Shown: piece by piece, positions 1 to 6,275 of the stretch
Position numbering within the stretch: position 1 is the stretch's first letter
How the letters are laid out: each line of letters starts with the position of its first letter
Assembly (NCBI GenBank): GCA_903840825.1
Contig: CAIMHL010000638.1
Coordinates: forward strand, 1 to 6,460
Reading direction: 5' to 3'
Length of the DNA stretch: 6,460 bases
Source of the DNA: an uncultured beta proteobacterium
GTDB lineage: Bacteria > Pseudomonadota > Gammaproteobacteria > Burkholderiales > Burkholderiaceae_C
The notes under the pieces: model-generated
Seen by the model: the letters and a program-made list of their open reading frames with translations, nothing else
Databases searched by the model: none
Told to the model about the DNA's origin: nothing
Translations under genes and position numbers: made by a program

Positions 1-530
1 CTGCCAAAAAGCTGCTGGCCGAAGCTGGCTACCCACAGGGCTTTCAAATAACGCTTCACGGCCCTAACAATCGGTATGTTAACGACGCGGCTGTGTCGCA
101 AGTCATTGCCCAGCTACTGACAAAAATCGGCATCATTACAAAAGTTGAAGCCATGCCAGCGTCGGTTTACTTCACCCGGGCTTCACGTCTTGACTTCAGT
201 CTGATGCTGGTAGGCTGGGGTGGCGCGGATGTACAGGAGTCCGTGATGGTGCTCAAGGCTTTGATCATGACCTTTGACAAAGACAAGGGGACGGGATACG
301 CAAACCGTGGCCGCTATTCAAATCCTGCCGTTGACAGTGCGATTGAAGAGGCTGGCGATGCATTTGAATTGCCGAAACGCGCTGAATTGACGGCCAAAGC
401 AGTGGACATGGCCGTGAAGGACACAGCAATTGTTCCGCTGTATTTTGAATTCGGTACATGGGCCATGAAAAAGAATGTCAAATTTCAAGCCCGAATCGAC
501 CAATACACCACCGCCATGGATATTCGCTGA
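1..530 (+). CDS. Peptide ABC transporter substrate-binding protein (family 5), C-terminal part
   Basis: This is the last 175 residues of a periplasmic extracellular solute-binding protein of family 5 (SBP_bac_5), which captures a peptide-like ligand and delivers it to the permeases encoded next. The frame is open from position 3, so the gene starts before the window and the GTG at 93 is internal. Family signs are the opening AKKLLAEAGYP segment, the stretch FSLMLVGWGGAD, the NRGRYSNPAVD motif near residues 101-111, and the ending IVPLYFEFGTWAM followed by QYTTAMDIR. In this family the YSNP segment and the late VPLY strand lie in the C-terminal lobe. The signal peptide and most of the ligand pocket are missing, so the ligand cannot be inferred. 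It is followed by the four remaining importer genes on the same strand. The family call is firm; dipeptide, oligopeptide or glutathione specificity is unknown. Confidence 0.93.
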   Translation, partial: AKKLLAEAGYPQGFQITLHGPNNRYVNDAAVSQVIAQLLTKIGIITKVEAMPASVYFTRASRLDFSLMLVGWGGADVQESVMVLKALIMTFDKDKGTGYANRGRYSNPAVDSAIEEAGDAFELPKRAELTAKAVDMAVKDTAIVPLYFEFGTWAMKKNVKFQARIDQYTTAMDIR

Positions 531-544
531 TGTGATTGAAAACT

Positions 545-588
545 GACTGCATCGAGACCATTGCGCGTCACGTACTGCTGTCATTTTT
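545..588 (+). promoter_or_regulatory. Possible stem-loop with T tract between binding-protein and permease genes
   Basis: The 98-base gap after the binding-protein stop holds a possible stem: GACTGCA at 545-551 against TGCTGTC at 576-582, with six of seven positions pairing, followed by five T at 584-588. In peptide-importer operons such hairpins often stabilise the binding-protein message or attenuate readthrough, giving more binding protein than permease. That role is an inference here. The loop is long (24 bases) and there is one internal mismatch, so the structure may be chance. Confidence 0.25.
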
Positions 589-613
589 AATTCAATGCGG
601 ATCACTGTTTTCT

Positions 614-618
614 AAAGG
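614..618 (+). promoter_or_regulatory. Ribosome binding site of dppB
   Basis: AAAGG ends 10 bases before the ATG at 629. It is the reason for choosing that start: the same frame is open back to a TTG at 536, but those extra 31 residues precede the site where family permeases normally begin. Confidence 0.5.
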
Positions 619-628
619 TTTAACTCCC

Positions 629-1603
629 ATGCTAGCTTTCGTTATTCGCCGATTAATGGAGAGTGGGCTGGTTCTTCTTGTCATGTCGCTGCTGGTTTTC
701 GGTGGCGTTTACATGGTTGGAAATCCGGTGGAGGTACTGATTAATCCACAAGCAGATCAAGCCGAAATCGCGCGGGTGACCGCCGCGCTCGGATTGGACA
801 AGCCGGTTTATGTTCAATATTTGCAGTTTTTAAAGGGCGCAGTGAAGGGCGATCTGGGCAATTCGTTTGTTCATGCGACGCCCGCTGTCAAATTGATACT
901 AGAGCGGATGCCGGCAACACTCGAGCTGGCCTTTGCAGCCATGTTTATTGCCATATTGCTGGGCATACCACTCGGGCTTTGGGCGGGTCTTCACCCTGAA
1001 TCCTACTCGGGTCGTGCCATCATGACCGGCTCTATCTTGGGATTTTCATTGCCTACCTTTTGGGTGGGGTTGATGCTGATCATGCTCTTTGCTGTTCACT
1101 GGGGCATATTGCCATCAGGTGGACGCGGACCAACCCAGGATGTATTGGGTTTGCAGCTGTCCATATTTTCCGTGGAAGGGTGGCGTTACCTTTTGCTGCC
1201 GGCGCTAAATCTTGCCCTCTTCAAGCTTGCACTGATTGTGCGTTTGACGCGAACAGGTGCGCGCGAGGCGCTCACACAAGACTACGTCAAGTTTGCCCGT
1301 GCCAAAGGTTTGTCGCCACAGAGGGTCATTGGCGTGCATGTGCTGAAAAACATTCTGATTCCAATCGTCACCGTCGTAGGCATGGAGTTTGGCGGACTGA
1401 TTGCTTTTGCTGTTGTCACAGAAACTATTTTTTCATGGCCGGGTATGGGCAAATTGATCATTGACTCAATCAACTTGCTAGACCGCCCAGTTATTGTGGC
1501 TTACCTGTTGATTGTGGTCACCATGTTCACGTTTATCAACTTGTTTGTCGATATTCTTTACTCGGTTCTGGATCCACGGATTCGTATCAGTCAAGCCGCT
1601 TGA
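629..1603 (+). CDS. dppB: Peptide ABC transporter permease, DppB/OppB type
   Basis: A 324-residue inner-membrane permease, the usual length for DppB/OppB, forming half of the translocation channel. The N-terminus MLAFVIRRLMESG is the classical start of this family and leads into membrane segment one (about residues 9-30). A periplasmic loop carries LGLDKPVYVQY (55-64) and GDLGNSF (74-80). Further hydrophobic segments lie at about 97-119, 133-155, 186-206, 243-265 and 288-311. The cytoplasmic EAA loop, which docks on the ATPases, is visible around 211-241 (AREALTQDYVKFARAKGL). The ending SVLDPRIRI is also typical. The ATG at 629 was chosen over an upstream in-frame TTG because of the ribosome binding site and the family N-terminus. 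It lies 98 bases after the binding-protein gene and 8 bases before dppC. The symbol denotes the Dpp class, not proven dipeptide specificity. Confidence 0.93.
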   Translation: MLAFVIRRLMESGLVLLVMSLLVFGGVYMVGNPVEVLINPQADQAEIARVTAALGLDKPVYVQYLQFLKGAVKGDLGNSFVHATPAVKLILERMPATLELAFAAMFIAILLGIPLGLWAGLHPESYSGRAIMTGSILGFSLPTFWVGLMLIMLFAVHWGILPSGGRGPTQDVLGLQLSIFSVEGWRYLLLPALNLALFKLALIVRLTRTGAREALTQDYVKFARAKGLSPQRVIGVHVLKNILIPIVTVVGMEFGGLIAFAVVTETIFSWPGMGKLIIDSINLLDRPVIVAYLLIVVTMFTFINLFVDILYSVLDPRIRISQAA

Positions 1604-1611
1604 GAGTCACT

Positions 1612-2550
1612 ATGCAACATCCTAAAAACACCTTGCAGGCCGCAACACTAGCCGAGGAAGTCGTCGCTTTCGGGGATACGCCCTTTGGAAGATTCTTGAA
1701 TCAATATGCGAGCTCAAAAGTTGCGGTTGTCGCAGCGGTGATGCTGTTTTTTCTGATCATCGTGGCAATCATTGCACCTTGGATTGCGCCACAAAACCCT
1801 TATGACTTGGCCGCCCTGAATATTTTTGATGCGCGGATGCCCCCTGGGAGCTTGAGCGCTGATGGCACACAGCGTTATGTGTTTGGAACCGACGAACAAG
1901 GGCGCGACATGTTGTCGGCCATGATCTATGGCTTGCGAATTTCCATTGGCATCGGTATTTCCGCCACATTGTTTGCCTTGATCATTGGCATGACAGTCGG
2001 CATGGTGGCGGGTTTTGCGGGCGGAAAAGTCGAAAGCTTTCTGATGCGACTGGTGGACATCCAGCTTTCATTTCCTGCGATTCTGGTGGCCTTGATCCTG
2101 ATTGCCGTATTAAAGCCCGGACTGGGGAATATCGTCATTGCATTGGTGGCGGTGCAATGGGCCTACTACGCGCGCACCACGCGGTCGGTTGCAATTGTCG
2201 AGCGACGCAAAGAATATATGGAAGCCGCGCGTGGACTGGGACTGTCACCGACGCGGATGGTTTTCAAACATTTGTTGCCTAATTGTTTGCCGCCACTCAT
2301 CGTGGTAGCTGCATTGCAGGTTGCCAGTGCTATTGCGCTGGAAGCCACGCTGTCTTTTCTAGGTTTGGGCGTGCCAGTGACTGAACCATCTTTGGGAATG
2401 CTGATTGCTAATGGCCAGCAATTTTTATTGTCTGGAAAGTATTGGATCAGTGTTTATCCGGGTTTGGTACTTCTAACAACAGTGATGGTAATCAATCTGG
2501 TCGCGGATCAGCTACGCGACGTACTCAATCCTAAACTCCAGAAGCAGTAA
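1612..2550 (+). CDS. dppC: Peptide ABC transporter permease, DppC/OppC type
   Basis: A 312-residue inner-membrane permease, partner of the DppB-like protein in the channel heterodimer. The N-terminal part (about 25-75) matches the OppC_N layout: a cytoplasmic stretch, one membrane segment at about 37-58 and a periplasmic loop. It is followed by the conserved FGTDEQGRDMLS motif at 91-102. The core permease domain has hydrophobic segments at about 112-135, 153-167, 171-186, 227-245 and 281-297. The EAA loop is seen at 200-224 (KEYMEAARGLGLSP) and the family motif SFLGLG at 248-253. The frame could start at a TTG at 1600 overlapping the dppB stop, but ATG at 1612 has GAGAG at 1602-1606 five bases upstream and is preferred. 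Four bases separate its stop from dppD. Position in the operon and motifs leave little doubt about class; substrate is unknown. Confidence 0.93.
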   Translation: MQHPKNTLQAATLAEEVVAFGDTPFGRFLNQYASSKVAVVAAVMLFFLIIVAIIAPWIAPQNPYDLAALNIFDARMPPGSLSADGTQRYVFGTDEQGRDMLSAMIYGLRISIGIGISATLFALIIGMTVGMVAGFAGGKVESFLMRLVDIQLSFPAILVALILIAVLKPGLGNIVIALVAVQWAYYARTTRSVAIVERRKEYMEAARGLGLSPTRMVFKHLLPNCLPPLIVVAALQVASAIALEATLSFLGLGVPVTEPSLGMLIANGQQFLLSGKYWISVYPGLVLLTTVMVINLVADQLRDVLNPKLQKQ

Positions 2551-2554
2551 CGTC

Positions 2555-3571
2555 ATGAGTAAACCCGCTTTAGAGGTTAAAAACCTCACGACACAATTTC
2601 ACACCAAGTCGGGCATCGTTACGGCGGTGAATGACATTTCGTTTTCCATCAACAAGGGTGAGGTGATGGGGCTTGTCGGTGAATCCGGTTGCGGCAAGTC
2701 AATCACTGGCTATTCGCTGATGGGTCTGGTCGACAGCCCCGGAAAAGTAGTCAATGGCCAACTGCTTTTATCATCTGTGGACGGCACTGTCGATTTGAGA
2801 ACACTGGGCGCACGGGAGATGCGATCACTGCGCGGTGGTCGTGTGGCCATGATTTTTCAAGACCCCATGATGACTTTAAATCCGGTTCTGCGAATTGACA
2901 CACAGATGATTGAAGCCGTGTTGGCGCATCAGTCGGTCAGTAAAAGCCGAGCGCGTGACATTTCAAGGCAAGCACTCTCTAGGGTAGGTATTTCGGCGCC
3001 TGATGAACGGCTCGAATCCTATCCGCACCAGTTTTCAGGTGGAATGCGCCAGCGTGTAGCGATTGCAATCGCATTGTTAAATGATCCGGCACTGATCATT
3101 GCCGATGAGCCGACAACCGCGCTAGATGTCACTATACAAGGTCAAATTCTGGCAGAAATGCAAACCTTGTGCCGTGAAAGCGGAACTGCACTGATCTGGA
3201 TTACCCATGATCTTTCAGTCGTTGCGGGTATTGCTGACACAGTGTCTGTCATGTACGCAGGCCGAATCATTGAGCAAGGCAGTGTGCAAGACGTTTTGGG
3301 TTCCCCCCGTCACCCGTACACGCGAGGGCTGATGAATTCTGTGCCCGCTGCCAACCAACCCGGTAAGCCATTGCGTCAAATACGGGGAATGGCGCCGACG
3401 CTTGCCAATCTGCCGGTGGGTTGCGCGTTCCGTCCAAGATGCGACTATGCGACATCGGCTTGCACCAATTTACCTGAGCTTCGCCGTTTGAATAACGGTC
3501 TTGCAGCCTGCTTTAACCCCATCCACACGGTACTTCCTGAAAGTACCCTGCCGTCACAGGAAGTCGCATGA
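2555..3571 (+). CDS. dppD: Peptide ABC transporter ATP-binding protein, DppD/OppD type
   Basis: A 338-residue cytoplasmic ATPase that powers uptake together with the DppF-like subunit. All nucleotide-binding motifs are intact: Walker A GESGCGKSIT at 42-51, Q-loop glutamine at 102 (FQDP), signature SGGMRQR at 161-167, Walker B ending D184-E185 (IIADEPTTALD), and the switch histidine H218 (ITHD). The C-terminal peptide-importer extension (oligo_HPY) begins with HPYTR at 253-257. It holds four cysteines, C290, C296, C303 and C319, in the GCAFRPRC...C...C pattern, which has been linked to an iron-sulfur cluster in some DppD proteins; a cluster here is an inference. A weak AGAAG at 2540-2544 is the only ribosome binding site seen, and the four-base gap to dppC suggests coupled translation. 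The next ATPase gene begins one base after this stop. Confidence 0.95.
   Translation: MSKPALEVKNLTTQFHTKSGIVTAVNDISFSINKGEVMGLVGESGCGKSITGYSLMGLVDSPGKVVNGQLLLSSVDGTVDLRTLGAREMRSLRGGRVAMIFQDPMMTLNPVLRIDTQMIEAVLAHQSVSKSRARDISRQALSRVGISAPDERLESYPHQFSGGMRQRVAIAIALLNDPALIIADEPTTALDVTIQGQILAEMQTLCRESGTALIWITHDLSVVAGIADTVSVMYAGRIIEQGSVQDVLGSPRHPYTRGLMNSVPAANQPGKPLRQIRGMAPTLANLPVGCAFRPRCDYATSACTNLPELRRLNNGLAACFNPIHTVLPESTLPSQEVA
3558..3563 (+). promoter_or_regulatory. Ribosome binding site of dppF, inside the end of dppD
   Basis: AGGAAG lies nine bases before the ATG at 3573. It decides that start over an upstream start codon in the same frame at 3501, which would overlap dppD by 71 bases. A second ATG at 3568, overlapping the dppD stop, is in the wrong frame. 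Confidence 0.6.
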
Positions 3572-3572
3572 T

Positions 3573-4583
3573 ATGCAAAGCCAACCCATCTTAGAGCTCA
3601 AAAATGTGTCGAAGCGATTCACCACACCGCTGGATGTGGCTGCCAAAATTGCAAATGTTCTGGGTGCCAAAGCGGTCGAAAAAACGGTTTATGCCGTACA
3701 TGACGTTAACCTTTATGTTTCTGAAGGCGAGGTTGTGGGCCTGGTGGGTGAGTCTGGTTGCGGCAAATCAACTTTGGGTCGAGTCGCTGCGGGCTTGCAT
3801 CCCCCAACTACTGGCAGCCGTTTTTGGCAGGGAACCGACACTAAAACCCTGGAAGCCAGTCTTTCGCGCGGCGATTACCGCAAACGCATGTTGGCAATAC
3901 AGATGATTTTTCAGGATCCTTATGCCAGCTTGAATCCGCGAATGCGTGTGCAGGAAATTATTGGCGAGGCCCCTGTTGCACACGGATTTATTGCGGCCAA
4001 AAGCCAGGCCGACTATGTGGCTGAGCTGATGGGCAAGGTTGGCCTGGATGCGGTGTATATGCGCAGATTTCCCCACCAGTTTTCTGGGGGACAACGTGCC
4101 CGTATCGATATCGCCCGCGCCTTGGCCGTACAGCCTCAGTTTTTGGTATGCGATGAAGCTGTCGCCGCCCTGGATGTCTCAATTCAGGCGCAGGTTATCA
4201 ACCTCTTTATGAAGTTGCGTGACGATTTAAAGTTGACTTATCTTTTTATCAGCCATGATCTTGGCGTAGTCCGTCATTTGGCAGACAGATTGGTCGTCAT
4301 GTATCTGGGCAGGATTGTTGAAACAGGGCCAGCTGCCGAGGTTTTTGCACGTCCCAACCATCCTTATACACGCGCACTGCTGGCAGAAGCACCAACGCTT
4401 GAAGTCAAGAAAAAACAGTTTGCAGCGGTGCAAGGTGAAATACCAAGCCCGTTAAACCCACCAACAGGTTGCCATTTTCATCCGCGATGCCCGCAGGCGA
4501 TGGCTGTATGCAAAATACAAGCGCCTGCACTGACTACGCTTTCATCCGGGCACGCAAGTGCGTGTCATCTTAACCAACTGTAA
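3573..4583 (+). CDS. dppF: Peptide ABC transporter ATP-binding protein, DppF/OppF type
   Basis: A 336-residue cytoplasmic ATPase, second half of the nucleotide-binding heterodimer. Motifs are Walker A GESGCGKST at 59-67, Q-loop glutamine 114 (FQDPYASLNPR), signature SGGQRAR at 171-177, Walker B ending D194-E195, D-loop ALDVS at 199-203, and switch histidine H228 (ISHD). After Walker B it reads DEAVAALD rather than the DEPTTALD of its DppD partner; this variant is familiar in proteobacterial DppF-like proteins and keeps the catalytic glutamate. An extra segment at about 18-40 between the first strand and YAVHDV is also usual for this subgroup. The oligo_HPY tail has NHPYTR at 262-267 and cysteines C300, C306, C313 and C331. 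The start is set by its ribosome binding site, one base after the dppD stop. The stop lies 16 bases before the next reading frame, so transcription probably continues. Confidence 0.95.
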   Translation: MQSQPILELKNVSKRFTTPLDVAAKIANVLGAKAVEKTVYAVHDVNLYVSEGEVVGLVGESGCGKSTLGRVAAGLHPPTTGSRFWQGTDTKTLEASLSRGDYRKRMLAIQMIFQDPYASLNPRMRVQEIIGEAPVAHGFIAAKSQADYVAELMGKVGLDAVYMRRFPHQFSGGQRARIDIARALAVQPQFLVCDEAVAALDVSIQAQVINLFMKLRDDLKLTYLFISHDLGVVRHLADRLVVMYLGRIVETGPAAEVFARPNHPYTRALLAEAPTLEVKKKQFAAVQGEIPSPLNPPTGCHFHPRCPQAMAVCKIQAPALTTLSSGHASACHLNQL

Positions 4584-4589
4584 CTTCAT

Positions 4590-4593
4590 AGGA
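4590..4593 (+). promoter_or_regulatory. Ribosome binding site before the signal-peptide reading frame
   Basis: AGGA sits six bases before the ATG at 4600, in the 16-base gap after dppF. It is better spaced than anything before the following hydrolase start, which suggests that translation of this unit begins here. Confidence 0.5.
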
Positions 4594-4599
4594 TTCAAT

Positions 4600-4797
4600 A
4601 TGCTGCGTGCCGCTTTGTTTCGCACCATTCGTCCACTTCTGAATGCGCTTGTATTTGTCGGCCTTGGTTTTGGCACGCTATCGCACGCTGCTGGCAGCGG
4701 GGCCGAGTTTGTGGCAACAAAATCGTACCCGTTTCTGGTGACGATGGTGATGAGCGCGGTACAGAGCCAGAAAAACCAGTTGCGCTTTTGCTTCTAA
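4600..4797 (+). CDS. Short reading frame with Sec signal peptide; small secreted protein or broken hydrolase start
   Basis: I do not recognise this 65-residue product. Its first 30 residues form a textbook Sec signal peptide: basic start MLRAALFRTIRP, hydrophobic core LLNALVFVGLGFG at 13-25, and a likely signal peptidase I site after SHA at 28-30. The ATG has a good ribosome binding site and follows dppF by 16 bases. The mature part would be only about 35 residues, and after about residue 47 (SYPFLVT) it loses clear protein character, ending in LRFCF. In the next frame over, the same DNA from about 4740 reads DDGDERGTEPEKPVA and then LLLLILYP, ending at a TGA (4809-4811) that overlaps the following GTG start. 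The signal peptide may therefore belong to a gene whose frame has been disrupted. Alternatives are a genuine small exported peptide, or the lost N-terminus of the downstream hydrolase. Translation of the start is likely; integrity of the rest is doubtful. Confidence 0.45.
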   Translation: MLRAALFRTIRPLLNALVFVGLGFGTLSHAAGSGAEFVATKSYPFLVTMVMSAVQSQKNQLRFCF

Positions 4798-4807
4798 TAC
4801 TCTATCC

Positions 4808-5581
4808 GTGAAACATACACATCTTTCTGCAATAGCTGTGGTGCACGGTGGTTCGTTGGTATTGCCGGCAAAAGTTACAGGGGGCAGTTTGTACTGCGGA
4901 GCGTTTGCAAATGCCCCCGTCGTCAGCGGCATAAAAGTACCGGTCGTCATTTTTTTGCATGGCTCTAGTGGACTTGCTTTGACAGCTATTACAGAGTGGC
5001 AAACGTGGCTGGCATCCATGGAGATCGCCAGCTTCGCACCAGACTCCTTTGCGCTGACAGATCGTGTTACTTACACATCCCCAGCTGCTAAAGTGGAATA
5101 TGAAAAAGTGCATGCCCTTCGCACTTCAGAAATCAGTCTTGCATTAAAGGCAATAGACTCAGCATCATGGGCAGATCATGACCGGTTGATATTGGCGGGT
5201 ACAAGTGAGGGAGGGCCTGCAGTTGCAAGGTATCGTGGAGATGACTTCATTGCCAAAATTATTTATTCTTGGAGTTGTGAAAACAACTATTACGTAGAAG
5301 AGCATGGGACATACGCATCGCCTGATCAGCACGTCTTGAACGTTATGAGTTCAACTGACATGTATTTTTCCCCTTGCAATGAGTGGCTTGGTAATCCTGA
5401 GGCAAAAGGTCATTGTGCAGATACATTTAAAGATCACACAAAAACAACCGTTGTCTTGATACCGGGTGCGCCGCATACCTTGCTGAATTTAGAGCAGACT
5501 CAAAGTGCGACCGCAAATTTTCTTGAAAAGGTGATCGGTAAAAACTTGCGCAGTTGTTCGCTCCTCTCTCACATCGTTTGA
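4808..5581 (+). CDS. Dienelactone-hydrolase-like alpha/beta serine hydrolase
   Basis: A hydrolase of up to 257 residues with the alpha/beta-hydrolase plan. It has the strand VPVVIFLHGSSG with oxyanion-type HG at 51-52, the segment FAPDSFALTDR at 76-86, the nucleophile elbow GTSEGG at 131-136 with Ser133, a candidate acid Asp184 in SSTDMYFSP, and the catalytic histidine His223 in GAPHTLLN. The order Ser-Asp-His and the APDSF and VHALR segments resemble dienelactone hydrolase family members; the substrate is unknown. The start is uncertain: GTG at 4808 has no good ribosome binding site, and the frame is open back to 4754 without another start codon. The core holds cysteines 30, 157, 190 and 203, an even number that could form disulfides in the periplasm, yet no signal peptide is in this frame; one lies just upstream in another frame. 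Co-transcription with a peptide importer suggests that it acts on the imported or captured compound, which is an inference. Confidence 0.75.
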   Translation: MKHTHLSAIAVVHGGSLVLPAKVTGGSLYCGAFANAPVVSGIKVPVVIFLHGSSGLALTAITEWQTWLASMEIASFAPDSFALTDRVTYTSPAAKVEYEKVHALRTSEISLALKAIDSASWADHDRLILAGTSEGGPAVARYRGDDFIAKIIYSWSCENNYYVEEHGTYASPDQHVLNVMSSTDMYFSPCNEWLGNPEAKGHCADTFKDHTKTTVVLIPGAPHTLLNLEQTQSATANFLEKVIGKNLRSCSLLSHIV

Positions 5582-5597
5582 GGATGAGTGAATTTTT
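5569..5597 (+). terminator. Possible intrinsic terminator overlapping the end of the hydrolase gene
   Basis: TCACATC at 5569-5575 can pair with GATGAGTGA at 5583-5591 as seven base pairs with a two-base bulge, around the seven-base loop GTTTGAG that contains the end of the TGA stop. Five T follow at 5593-5597. The stem is short and A/T-rich, so it is weak, but its position at the operon end fits. Confidence 0.33.
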
Positions 5598-5855
5598 ATA
5601 TGGCTCGATATCGCTGTAAGCACGCGCCTGCACTTGCACATCCTTGTCGATCAAGTTGCCAGGTATGGCGCAGTAAGGTTCTATCGCATTAAGCTTAGGT
5701 CACTGAAAGATCGGCTATGGTGACTGCAACGATTTGATGAGGTCGTTATTTTCCTCAGCGCGCGGGCCACCGTTGTGGGATGACTGCGATGCGCAGACGG
5801 ATGAGGGGGGCACATTGAGCCCGATTGGGAGCTTGCGGCGCTGACACGCGAATCA
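5598..5855. other. Convergent intergenic region without a supportable gene
   Basis: Between the plus-strand operon and the minus-strand gene pair I find no gene with a start, ribosome binding site and recognisable product. A minus-strand frame, open through about 5592-5698 and continuing antisense to the hydrolase, contains VQARAYSDIEPYKNS and looks protein-like, but it has only a TTG start and I cannot place it. Two imperfect direct copies, roughly GGCTCGATATCGCTGTAAGC at 5602-5621 and GGTTCTATCGCATTAAGC at 5677-5694, are present. The perfect palindrome CTGCG-ATG-CGCAG at 5784-5796 has no T tract on either side. Base composition rises toward the right end. Confidence 0.5.
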
Positions 5856-6275
5856 CTAAGGTTTGGGCGGCGAGGCACCGTCCAGCACCCGCACCAGACG
5901 CTGAATGCGGGGGCGAATGCGCAAAAAGCCTTTGTAAAAAACCTCCAGCACAGCCGTCATGCCCGGCAGAGCGCCCAAGCGCCCCAGCCAGCGCCAGCCC
6001 GGCATGGCCTGCCAAAGCGCCACAAAGGCGGCTGCGCCACTGAGCAACTCACCGGACTCTTTTTGTACATGAAAACGCGCCATGTAGCGCGCTTGCAGCT
6101 CGGGCGTCAAGCCTTGGGTGGCTTGGCTCACGTCTTGCCACGCCACTGGCGTCAAGGGTTTTAACGACTGGTAAACCCCGACCTCGCGGCGGCACAGCGG
6201 GCAAGAGCCGTCAAATAGTACTGTCAGCCCGTCGCAGGCTGGGGCTGGCGCAGCGGGCTTGGTGTTCTCAGTCAT
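5856..6275 (-). CDS. DCC-family thiol-disulfide oxidoreductase-like protein (DUF393)
   Basis: A 139-residue protein of the DCC (DUF393) family, whose members carry a thioredoxin-like CxxC and are predicted thiol-disulfide oxidoreductases; the physiological partner is generally unknown. The defining motif is LFDGSCPLCRREV at 20-32, with Cys25 and Cys28 as the redox pair and Asp22 as the conserved acid. Downstream, SGAAAFVALWQAMPGWRWLG at 79-98 and VLEVFYKGFLRIRPRI at 109-124 are the usual family helices. Length is normal for the family. The frame extends 49 codons further upstream, but that part lacks family similarity and is another frame of the preceding gene. The ATG at 6275 overlaps the stop of that gene by ATGA, pointing to translational coupling. 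It is markedly G+C-richer than the transporter operon. There is no signal peptide, so it is probably cytoplasmic. Confidence 0.88.
   Translation of the reverse strand: MTENTKPAAPAPACDGLTVLFDGSCPLCRREVGVYQSLKPLTPVAWQDVSQATQGLTPELQARYMARFHVQKESGELLSGAAAFVALWQAMPGWRWLGRLGALPGMTAVLEVFYKGFLRIRPRIQRLVRVLDGASPPKP

Noticed and set aside
536..628. N-terminal extension of the dppB frame from a TTG
   Set aside because: The 31 extra residues are unlike family permeases, and AAAGG before the ATG at 629 marks the better start.
1600..1611. TTG start for dppC overlapping the dppB stop
   Set aside because: The ATG at 1612 has GAGAG at suitable spacing; the extension adds only four residues.
4184..4217. DEAVAALD after Walker B in the DppF-like ATPase as a catalytic defect
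   Set aside because: The catalytic Asp-Glu pair, signature, Q-loop and switch histidine are all present, and this wording is familiar in proteobacterial DppF-like proteins.
5728..5751. Hairpin AACGA...TCGTT followed by ATTTT as a terminator
   Set aside because: Only five pairs, mostly A/T, with a ten-base loop and a short T run far from either gene end.
5784..5796. Palindrome CTGCG-ATG-CGCAG as a terminator or operator
   Set aside because: It has no T tract on either strand and is far from any likely promoter; a stem of five in this composition can arise by chance.
5825..6043. Plus-strand frame of 72 codons and overlapping minus-strand frame at 5755-6015
   Set aside because: They are alternate frames across the DCC-family gene with alanine/proline-rich, low-complexity products typical of G+C-rich antisense frames.
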